NCBI GenBank assembly: GCA_003864495.1
Contig: ML133488.1
Coordinates: 3,632,674 to 3,696,673, forward strand
Direction: 5' to 3'
DNA from: Nemopilema nomurai
Taxonomy: Eukaryota; Cnidaria; Scyphozoa; Rhizostomeae; Rhizostomatidae
DNA: 64,000 nucleotides
The position numbers were made by a program, and so were the translations under genes. How positions within the stretch are numbered: the first letter of the stretch is position 1; each line of letters begins with the position of its first letter. Below are positions 14,501 through 26,500 of the stretch, piece after piece. The notes beneath the pieces are model-generated. The model was not told where the DNA came from. It did not search any database and worked only from the letters and a program-made list of their open reading frames with translations.

Positions 14501-17500
14501 TTGAAATTGTCTGCAGCCTTGCAACTTGAAACTTCAGTGCAGAAAGAACCAAACATTAGAGCTGCACAGCTTTGGATTAAATCTAGCCCTAGCGTCTGAT
14601 AACCCATGAGCAATGTCAAGGCGAGAAATTTTAACAGAACCCTTTCGATGGAAAATGTGTAGCCGAGCAAGATCTAACTAAAGAAAATGAACAATTTCCC
14701 AACAACGCAGAGTTCTTGGCTTCATGGCAAAATATACAGTGGATCACCTTGTGAAAGTTCCCTTATTATCAGAGCTACAGAATGTGTTAATTGGGAAAAC
14801 TACCAACAGACAATAAATGAATTGCTGGGTTTATTAACGATTATGGTAGTATTACAACATGAATCGAAAATCAACAACACTGTGATTGAATAAGGATATT
14901 GGATTGATAATCAGCAGAACATCAATTCAAAACGGTTGCACCTTCAGTCATTTGGTTGACTGATGCTCCGAAAAGGGATATCCCTTCTACACCGAACAGC
15001 ATAATTTCGGCGGCTGGTATCTCCTAACCACATCCTATTTCATTTGCAACAATTGAGTGAGCTCATATGCCTGGTATTTACACCGGCAACAACGGATTTC
15101 CAGGTCAATGGAACTTGTGGGATATGCCCAGTTTAGGCATAAAGGCAACATAGGCTCTGTCTCATGCCAGACGGTGTTGGTAAAAAAGCCGCAAACCACA
15201 AAGTATGACGAAGAACAAAACAGGGCTTTCGGCAGGAACTGAGTCCTGAATCCTGTTTTCCAAGCAACAGAAAAGAAAGCAAAAGCTAACAAGAATTTTA
15301 TTGATGACAAACGGTCAACAAATTAAACTGAATTACTCAACACTTTATTCTTTTTTTAGATAATTTCGAAAACAATATAGCTATTTGGGAGAACAAAGAA
15401 ACAAATTCTGGTTTGTAAAATATTGCATCCTAATGAAAACATTATTTTTTTAAAAAAAGTTAGAGAAGCTAAGCCTCGAAAGAAAAAAGCTCGTTCATAG
15501 AAAAGGCAATGCTGTCTGCTATAAAGAGAGCTTTTCAAGAAAAGCTGCATGAATTAACCAATACGCTTATGTGCGCGAAAAAAAATTTATTTGTTCATCA
15601 AAGGTGTTTACAAGAACCGAAATTTAAAAGATGCCCTAAATCCGAATTTGCCCCAAATCAAAATTCGCCCCAGAAATTTTTGCTTGATATTAAAAATTCT
15701 TTAATTGCTTCGTGGACCTTGAACACTTCTCATTACAGCATTTGGCCACTGGGTTACGTAACGATGCAATTGGTACGATACGATGTACAAATTGCAATTG
15801 GGTAGGGCTGAAACTATTAACAATAGATGTGACTCAGTGATGAATGGGGTAGTAATTAGGAGCTCATAATTGCGTGCGAAAGGTTTACTTACTGAATTAT
15901 TCATGAGAGCCTTGAGACACCCAATGCAGGCAGTGTGAATGGCACTTTGGCTAGAAACAAGCAGAAACATAAAATATTAATGGCCGTCGATCAGGAGAGA
16001 TGAATGGCACTTCGACATCATTTGTAAGGCACAGGCAGCCGTAGTGACAGGCTAAATGCAAAGAATTCACCACACTTGAATTAATTTGTCATTAAGAATT
16101 TATATCAATTCTGCCTAGAAATACATTATTCATGATTTCGCAACCGATACACCACAACTACCAAACCAGTCACTCGCAGAAATGTCTTGTTTATAACTAT
16201 TAGTATAGTTTCGATATGTGCTCAACTGTCTGAAATATATTCCGGTGAATAACAAGTAATGTTGATATCAGGTCCTGTGAGGAAAAATCATATTCGAGCT
16301 TCGATTCAGGCGCATTGAAATTTCCCAGAAAATTCACCAGACGCCAGGTCGTGGACTTAAATTGCCGTTTCAAAAATTTCGTGCGATTTTTGGAAAACCT
16401 AAAACCTCCCTCGATAATATGCGTCTGCCGCAATACGCTGCAGTATGACCTAAAGTTCATTTTCGTGCCTGCTGTGATCTTTAACGACCTTTTCTGTCAG
16501 ACATACTTCGGACTGTCTGAGTCACGACACATCAAGTTCCCGGCACCCGCCAGTCCGGCTTTTATACCAGTGCCAGCCTTCGCCAGCTGTTCCGCATTTC
16601 GCTAACTGACTTCCCGTTTTCGGTGGGCGATTGATCATTAGCTGGTAAATCAAAGCTGAGTGGGAGTATAACAACTACGGCGTGAAGTGTAAATTCTCAC
16701 GCCGTCATACTGTTCCCTGTCTCCACAGCTGTGGCACAACTCGCATTTCAGCTTGATGATTTATGGTCAAGACCGAAATGTGTGGCCTATGGAGTGTCGA
16801 GCTAAACAGATAGAGCACCTCCAAACGGCGCCTTAAATTAAAAAAGCTCTGGGAGCGGGGGCAACGGGAGCCACCCTACCTTTTGTACACGGGGGCACTC
16901 GGGAGGGGGGGGGGTAAGATTGGCCACCCGGAGACTCTTTTCAAAATTGCTTGTGAATGCAACCCTGGATTGTTACCAACTCATTCAAAAGTGTGTGTGA
17001 CAGCGACAACCCTGAGAAATTTGCTTGGTTGCGTCCGTTTCAGCATATGGGTGCAAGATAATATATTCATCTTCCATCTGATAGGGATGCTGCCTTAAAG
17101 CTGAAACTACGACATTTTTATGTTCATTGTCACCTTGGTATGGTGACACCAGCTATCAATTAATTTGATCCCAATTGTAATTAACAATATACTGTTGTAA
17201 TTTAAATAACTACAGTTGTTGTTAACATCTTCATAATTGTTGGAATATGTACCGAAAAGGTTACTATCCGTGCACCAAAAACAACGAACAACTTCCAACT
17301 GACCATATAATCTTAGATTGGCTTCTGCTTCCGTAACACGAAAATTAAAGATAAAAGTCTTTTCATTGGAAAACACAAACAATCAACAGGGGCTTAATAT
17401 AAATGCTGTGTTCCCGTTCAGAACAATTTCTGGCTTTCGATTTGCATAATCACCTTGGATTAAACATCGATTAAGCAATACTGACCTCTTGATAACGAGG

Positions 17501-20500
17501 CGCTGATTGATGGGCAAAGGCATTTCCACAACGTTGGGCACCCTCCCATCCCTCACACCGACCCAGCACAGAGCCAGCACAACTTCCACTTCTTCCACCA
17601 TGAAGAGCTGGTTCACCAACGAGTTTGCTTGTTATGCCCCCACACTGTCTGTCCTAGTCTTCAGGCGCCAACTAAAACCTCAAACCCCATCCTCCAACGC
17701 AGCATACGACAAAGTGGGTTTACAAACGAAACTAAAGAATATAAACCACCCCGAAAAATGAGTTCTTTCTGAGGCGACATTTGCACCTCATGACACAATT
17801 CGATTGACCCAAACGTTCTCAAAACAAAAGATATTATGGTCTGTTAAAAAACAGAAAGGATTGTTGATTATCGCGTATACGCAATTGCGGGCATCTATTC
17901 GTACATTTTCCAATGGAGCGAGCTATACATTATATCAAAAGTTCTGTTTCTTTTCGGTTGGGGATTTAGCAGCAAAATGTTAAGCTGGGATTTATCAACG
18001 CGCTGACAGAAAAACTCAGCCGAAAACATGAAGCTGTGATCTTATGCAATCAGGGCTTGGGGCGTCGTCCAATTAACTGCGAGCGGCTAACGGGTGAACA
18101 ACAGCAACAACTTTACGGCTGACGTCATTTAGTCAGCGCAAAATAATTTTTGAAATTCCCGTATAGGATGGAGTATAGCACAAAGGGTAGAGCATTGGTA
18201 ATGCCCGAGTATAGGAGGGAGGAAATATCGATTCTAGAGTGCAAAGAGACCAAATCAGGAACGTATCTAGTCTGTATGGTTTACGTATACGGCATTTGCG
18301 TAAGGACGATCGGTTCCATCCCAGGCCTAAGCAAACTAAAGCAACAAAACATGCACTTAGAGGTGCACTCCCGGATACGGATAGTGATGCTGTAACCATA
18401 CCACATCTTTTAAATGAGGCTAGGTAATGCGTCAATGTGGAATCCAACGTACACTTTCCATTGAAAATCACTCGAATGAATGCGCACCCACCAGTGATCG
18501 TCCAAACTGCAGATGTTTACAAATTAAGCCAGAATGAGGGGGTCGTAAAAAGAACTTTAAAGTTGAAGACAAAACATTTCTAGAATAACAAAAAGGCCTC
18601 GTGGACTCGTGGGTTTTGTTGTCGTTAGAAACAAAAATAGTTTACGCACGGTGATGCCAGCCTGGCTGAGATAATATTGTCGTCTAGGGTTAATATGAAA
18701 TTTATGAAAACAACAGTTTGGGCTGTCTGAATGAAGTTTATGCAATCTTCTTGAGCATGAAACTTGTAGCAAAGAAAGGAAGCGGGCGACTCGAATCTCA
18801 TAAGATCTTGGCTTAATGAGCAGATTGATTAAAACTGAATGGTGATATAAAACGAAACACCTGCCCTACGACCAAACAGGTAATGAAGAAGCTTTGAGGG
18901 GGTATTCCAGGAAAGGATCAGACGAGGAGAATCAAGGGCTAGGTTGACATACGACAGGCAAAAGGAAATCCAGCGGTAAAGTAAGGGGAAGGGCAGGGGA
19001 AGGGCAGGGGAAGGGCAGGGAAAGGGCAGGGAAAGGGCAGGGGAAGGGCAGGGGAAGGGCAGGGGAAGGGCAGGGAAAGGGCAGGGGAAGGGCAGGGAAA
19101 GGGCAGGGAAAGGGCAGGGGAAGGGCAGGGGAAGGGCAGGGGAAGCAAATGAGAAGGCCTGTCTCGCGTCACATGTGTATGAGGGAGTAAATACCCAGAG
19201 CCCAGGGGCTATGTACTGGGGACAGTTGAGCTAAACAAAGAGTCTTTATAGGGCGAAGAGCTGGGTGATGGATGTGAAACGCTTGAAATCTCAAAATAAA
19301 CCACACTCGACATTTACTCTGATTGTAAAAAGACCACGAAGCTAGGGGAACTTTAAAAATAAAGAAGAGAAATCAAATTTCTCTTCTTTAATCAACAATC
19401 TTGAGAATCAACAAGTTCAAGAATGAATGGGGATTACGAACAAGTAGAGAAATTACTTAATTGGCAGGAAAAGGAAGACGTATTCCAATTGATCAAGATT
19501 CAACTAGGCTTACACCTCAATGTTAAGACACAAAAAGGCGATCACAGGCAAAGAATCCATCTACAAACACAGACGCTCTTCAATTAGTATCTGAATTCGT
19601 GTAACAAAGACGAATGACTAGAATCTCGAGCGACCAGCTGCCTCTGCAAGTGTAGCAGATGGCAAAGTCCTTGAAACATTATCTAAATGTGTTAGAGCAA
19701 TATGGTGATAGGTAGAAAATGTGTTGAAAACAATGGTCTGTAATCCTTAGTCAAACGTTAGGCCACAGCAGAACAAGTTGACCTGGCAAGTATATCGGTT
19801 TAATAACACCACCAGGAAGCTAATATTTTATAATACAAGGAAGATTCATATCACAGATCAAGTTAAGGCCAGAATACTTCAGATATATCCATTATTTAGA
19901 GTTCAATATAAATTTACAGACTGGTATCCAGTAGTCTTGTTGTGCGCATGACGTAAGGGTCACATCAGCGTAATTCTTTTTGTTTCATAAAGGACCTTTA
20001 CTCGTAGCTTCAGAAAGGGGCACATAGTTCTTTCTGGATTACGGTCCGGTTATTTAGCTATGACAATGGGAGTGAAAGAGTATTTGGCAAAATTTTTAAT
20101 AACATTAGCAGACATCTTTTTCTTCAAGCAGAGCGTCATCTCAAAATTTTTCACCACAGCGCAGGACAATCAGGACTACCAGGGCGGATTAGAATTAGAA
20201 GGACGGATTATGATTAGCAGGCTGGGTGAAAAACATCAGCAATGATGTCACTGTCGTAGGTTTATGGGGCGTTTTGGTAATATGACGTCATAGATTTTAT
20301 TGCGATGCAGCAGTTTCCTTGTAGCCATCCGCAATGGAAGCAAAACAATGGAGTGACCACTGGGTGACACCGTACTCTTCCAGCCCCTTGGTTCGCAGAT
20401 ACACTGCCCCCTTTGATTGCTACCCCCAACGATTGGGGTCTGTCTCGGCAGTATGCTTTAAAAACAACTTACCACGTGTCCCAGTCCATGCCTGCAAGGA

Positions 20501-23500
20501 TGTCGATCAGACATTGTAATCCACCAAGGTCAAGAAACCCAAGAACGAAGCTAAACAAAAACATTAGCGGTCGGTCAATTTGGAAGCGTGCCAAGAAGAA
20601 CGGTCTGTTTTCACACTGAAATCGATACAAGGCTAATCATTACACTCTAAGTAACCGTTAGGCCTTTAATAGTCTTTCCAAGAGACATTGTGTAGGATGG
20701 GTGTGCTCTAAAGAAGAAGTTAGGAAGTCTATGCCTTGCGGAATCATGTAATGATTTCTATTAGCAGAGGCATTTTTGGGCCAAGGCAGCGAAAATCAAA
20801 GAGAATGTTCCAAATGTTATAATGAAATTGGGGTCTGTGGTTCGCGAAATCCAAAGCTGTAAATTCTGATACAATTTGCAATCTTAGGCGAAAACGCAAA
20901 TAAAAAAACTGCTATTTTCAGTTCCATTCAAATGAATCCGCAGACACAAGATATATTCACTGCCTACGGCTGAAAACCACCCCAGTGTGACATCCACTTC
21001 TATGAATAAGACTGAAGAAAGTGAAATGAAATGCTACAGGAGGTCCTCTGATGCATTACCTCATTGGTTGGGTTCTAAGCGCCGTTTTGACTTCCTCCAA
21101 GAACTTGGCACGACCTTCTAGTTCCTCATCGTCGACTGTGAAAAACACCTAAAAAAGAGGCATAAAAACTAAAATTCACTCAAGGAAGTAATTGGGACGC
21201 ATAAAAGCACAAAAATTGGCAGTTATTCTTAGCAACAATGTGACCAGTTTTTGTTTGAGCTTTCCAAAGATTCACGTGAAATGATTTCAGACAGATTCAG
21301 TTTGCCAAGTAAACTAGATCACGATACACAACTTGGAACAAACGACCTTGGTCGATAATACAATTTAAGGCATACCTACAATGCAACTCGCTACTAATGA
21401 AATTTGTAGAAAGGGAAATGTCGTGGTATTTCTATTAGCTACTACAGGAATAATACTGTTGAAAGTTTGTACATACGTTGCTTATGTTCTTTAGCTGATC
21501 AACATAATAATCTGGCCAAGCGGTTGTGCTTTCTTGTTGACCCTAGGAGCAGCATAGAGAGATAAGATAGACAGAAGTATAAATGGAGGATCTTCTGCAT
21601 TAGAACCAGTATCTAGAGAAAATCGTATGGGCAGATATACTGCTGTAGTCAATGGGCATGTATCAAAGCTTTGCAAACAATACTTTAGCAATGCAAAGCA
21701 ATGTTAAACAATTTCAGCCTGTCTATATCCCATTCTTTGGAACAGGCCGAAAAACACGGGGCACATGCATACCGAAGCATGTATGACGTCAGAACATTTT
21801 TACAGCCTGAATGTGAAAAAAAATTCTTTACAAGCACTGGGAAGAAGAAAACTATTTATTGTTGATCGACGATGGTAATGTGCTTTTAGACAAGGAACTG
21901 CACTGCGGGATTTGCATTAGATATAGAGAAAGGAAGTCCTCGTAGGAGTGAGCGAAATTCACAACATCTCATTAAAAATTTCAATTGACTATAATTACTA
22001 GATAGAATGCTAATTAGCCTAGTAAAAATCGACTTAATGAAGAACTTTTCAAGATTAGTCTAAGCTTGGAAGGCATTGGGTAGAAGGGTCCTGTTAAAAT
22101 TGGCTTCAATATTTGACAAGAGAGTGCCCGTATTCGACCGAGCCATTTGGCAAGGTTCTCGGTAAACAGCTTTGTGCTTGGTTAAGCAGCGATGCTACGA
22201 GCCACAGAGCTGCATAAACAGATTTGATTGGCATTGTCGACTCATTGGATGAGCGTTAACCCTATTCCCATTCAAGTGAAAACTACGAGGAATCGACTGG
22301 GCGATTGAATCTATTAGGTGCTTAGTTCAATTCTCGGTTCTATGTTGATGCCTATCGGCCAAGGCATTAGCCTTTCTTGTCAAAAGTATGAGTGACTTCC
22401 ACTGAAGTGATAGAAAGCGCCTCCGCAGTGTCTTACGAAGCAAAAAACGGGTCACTTGCTGATTTGGCTTTGGCCTTCTACAGCACCCCTTGACTACCTT
22501 GAATGTGTTTTTGAATTGTTACCCGTTATTATCTTTCTTTGGAAAAATTTCAAACTTTTAAGATCTTGCAAATTTTCAAAAATTAGAAAACATCTCCACT
22601 CCACTCCGCATTACGAGAAAAAGGCCGCGGAAAAGGCTAAAGTTTCCAACTTATCAGTAAATAAAGACAGAAGTTCGTGGTTTTAGAGGCGTTCCCCTGC
22701 ATATTACTTCTTTTTAATGTCTAAAAGACTTTCTTTTTCCCTTGATTTTCTTGACTAATAACAAATGGTAGAATAGAGTTATCCATAGCCAGTATGAACT
22801 TAGCGTAGGCCCAACACAAGCTGAATCGGCAAATAAAAATTGGCCAATAAAGTTTCACGACACCTACTGAAAGTCAAAAAGTAAATAAGATTACTGGAAT
22901 TCCTTAATCAGCTGGATAAATTAGTTGCCCCAAGTGTCATCCGAATAAAATCCTGTTCGTGAAAGATTGCAGTGTCAATAAAGCACAAAGGCACCGTCGG
23001 GGTGGATTGTAATTTGAAAATACCATTTTTCCCAACAGAATTAGTATTATACCTTCCTCCGTGAACAATAGATCTGCCATTTTTTCTCTGCTGATAATTC
23101 GAACATTGCCTTCCTGTGAACGGCAGTCAAATCCAATTCATCCTGCAACGAAATGAGGGAGAAATTCAATCTAAGCCTAGGAAATCCGTGCAAAAATCAA
23201 CAGTTGGCTTGTCTTGGAGGTACAATCATTTATTGTGCAGCAAATTAAACGGAACCAATAGAACACGTAGGCTACTGGGATTAAGAGAGATTAGGTGGAA
23301 GGGTTGATAAGCCCACACAGCAAAAGATGAACACCAAGTGATTAATTTTAGGCAAGGTACCTAGAACAGGCTGATCTAAAATTGTCCGGCGCCATATTGA
23401 TGCAAATTACAAGGACCCTAGTAAAACGACTCTATAGAGCAGGATAAACCTAACAGATTATCGCAATTAATTTTGACGGGATATTTTTAGGGTTGATACG

Positions 23501-26500
23501 GAGAAGATTCACGCTCCTCTTCAAATCACAGAGATGCGAAAGCCATCCAATTAAGACAGACTTATCGGCATTATCCAAAGTGCCGACCAAAAATCCCAGC
23601 CCTAGTACAGAAGATTTGTGCCACATAACAATACAAGCGCCATTATGGTTATATGGCACAGTCTACACCAGCGCCAATTTTCAGGGCCTCCGACAAAGGA
23701 GGGTGGACATGGCCCCGTCACTTTTTTGTAAAACAGTAGAGGTTTTTAAAACATCTTTTGTTATTATTGCTAAAATCTTTCTTGGCCCCTCCACTTTCCA
23801 ACCTGCGTCAGACCCCATGTATTTGAACTAAATTATAAGCTTATTCTCTGATTAACAGAAAACTGTCTCAGAACTCTATTTCGGCCGAATGCCTGGTTAT
23901 AAGCAGGTTTAATTACTGGAAATGATTTGCCGTTTGGTTTCTTATTCCAAATGAGAGACAGCCTAGATAATCGATGGAAATAAAACGATCAAGGAAACCT
24001 TCAAATAGGTCATATAGTCAATTTATGACGAAAAAACCTAGTGAAATGGGTCTCAGCTTTTTATTAGCTGGCTTCATATGTTTATCATGTGACTTAAATA
24101 AATTAGTGTCATATGATAGCACATGATGGCATCAATTAGAGGAGCAATTATCAGCTTCACCTACACATCAATAACCCAGCAGGTTCTGGCTTGACAACCT
24201 CACAGTCAATGATACACAGATATCCACCATTTTGAATACAATGATTATTCATTAAACCCTGAAAGGCACTCCTTTTTAGTAAAATGTTTAAAATGTTATG
24301 CCTTCATGCTTCTATAGTTGTGTTACATAAATACTAGTATCCTTTTTCAGGGGATCCCTTTTGAAAATACATTTTGGCAAAGGACAGCACCCTTAATTTC
24401 CAACAAATTGAAGGTTGCAAACTGACAATCTCTTATCTGGCCAGTGAAAATGGCTGCTACCTTTGTTCAAGCACGCATTTTTTTCATTATTTGTTCAATG
24501 ATGAAAATTCTAAATAAATCATTTGTAGACATCAACACAACCTGTATCATGAAGTGTGTAGCTTGGAAAAAAGGATCATTTTGAAAAAGAGCTACTACAA
24601 AAACAACAATCGTAGAGATTGCAGAATGGTCAGGGAAAATATAATTTTTTCTCTCTATACAAAGCCAGTTTATGCCCTTTTGAATAAAATTAGCATTAAG
24701 CATATTATTAACATCATATTAACATTAGTGATCATATTAACATTCCATCCTGCTTTTTCTTTTGTAACAAATCGTTTTGTAACAAACAATGTATTTGGCT
24801 AAGTGTTTCAAATAAGCATAAGGAATAAACTTTGATGCACTAAATGAACAAGATTTAATTTTCAAAACCCTTGTTATCAATATTAAAAACACTCCTTCTT
24901 AGGGCAATAAGTTGATAAAATCATTTTGTGGTGCTTTTGTTGGATAGCAACCATTTTTGTGGTCAAAGTAGAAAATATCTTTTCACTATTTGAGATCAAT
25001 ATTTGCATTGTTATGAAGACCAAATTAAATAACCACATTTGGCCACACATAACCACCTAAACAATTACAAGTTGTCTCTTAATCATAGAAATAATTGAGG
25101 CATAAGGATTGGGCCATTGAAATTTGCAATTCATCATTCCAAAATAGACAGGTAGCTTACATTAAGGCTTAAAAAACAGACTTTGTGGACACTTAGCTCA
25201 AATGGATGATAAGCAAACATACCCCTCAAATCTTTTTGATGGCCTGTTTGAACAACAAGTTCTCTAACCAACCTATGTTTTGGCTGTAAGTGGCATGAGT
25301 TTCATTGGGATTGTGGTCTGGCAGACACCACAGCTATTACTAGGGTGTCATAAACAACAAGTTCACACTAACTAGAGGCACTAGCTAACAAGGGGCTTGT
25401 TTATTATCTTCAATATCTTTTTGAAAATAGGATGCATGGTTGACCCATTATGATATATCAGACTGCTCTTCATGCATAAGTTCCCTTAATCAAAACTTCT
25501 TTCAAATGATTTGCTGAGAATATTGACATACAGTTTGTGTTTGGTAATGCTATGTTCTTTATGAGGACCCTCTCATATTTCATTATATGGGCATGCAAAA
25601 CTTGGCCTGGTACTGTTCAAGAAATAGAACTAATCACAAAGAAGGCCTAGTCACATAATTGTGTGCCACAGACTCATGTCAAAATTAAAAGACCTTAAAA
25701 CCAGCTGACCCTCTCAGCCCATACAAAATTAAGTCATTATTTGTCATTTGATGATCTATTATTGCCCTTAGAGATACTGTCCATGAACCAGAAATCAATT
25801 ATCTGCAAACAAGGAAAATTATTCAGTAATAGGCTGGGAGTTAGTCATGATATCGAATCAATATATAATTGTTATTATGAAGGCTTGGCAGATAAGATAT
25901 AGGACCCTCTCGAAAGACCTGTTTCCAAAACGGTTAAACAAGACACTTTGGAATACATGTAGTGAAGGTTTCAGGGCGATGATAAAAAATATGTGGAGTT
26001 ACATGATGAAAGTGATACTAACCAAATTAAAATGAAATAATTTGAAAAATATCATTTCATGATATAAGATTTCATGTGCGGGTTACTGCCTTTCATTGAA
26101 ATGAGATCAAGATAGGTCTTGTATCAAAATGCGACTGCTAAAAACTTTGAATTCAGAGAAAGGAAGTCATTCATCACTCAAGTATGCTAATCTAGGGGGA
26201 AATGTAGGTTCAGAGATGACGAGAATATCCCTATTATAAATATGAAATGAGCTGACAACAACAGGCTCTAAAATAAACATCTCAGAAAAGATGCTTATTG
26301 TCAAATACTTAGGAACTTGACGACTTGTGTCAACTTCTTTCTTGCTGTTTATTTTCCCAACTCGTTTCGCTATCGTGTTTCGGTGCGCCAGCTACAATTG
26401 ATTTTTTCTCCGAGTCTTTACAAGATTACAGAAATAAACACAGGGAATGTAAATTTTCTATTGAACTTTATGTTATGAGGAATATCTTGTTTGACTTTCA

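Larger units (their letters stand above)
15951..20472. other. 4.5-kb DAAM intron
   Basis: Between exons 20550-20473 and 15950-15893. It holds a GC-richer block (16310-16870), a G run near 16903-16914 and the G-rich minisatellite at 18983-19146. No splice-bounded coding segment was found on either strand. The plus-strand frame at 16315-16605 is open for 96 codons but has no recognisable domain. Confidence 0.55.

Noticed and set aside
18939..19172. minus-strand Pro/Leu-rich frame (LPFPCPSPA repeats)
   Set aside because: Translation of the G-rich minisatellite; no start context or splice support.
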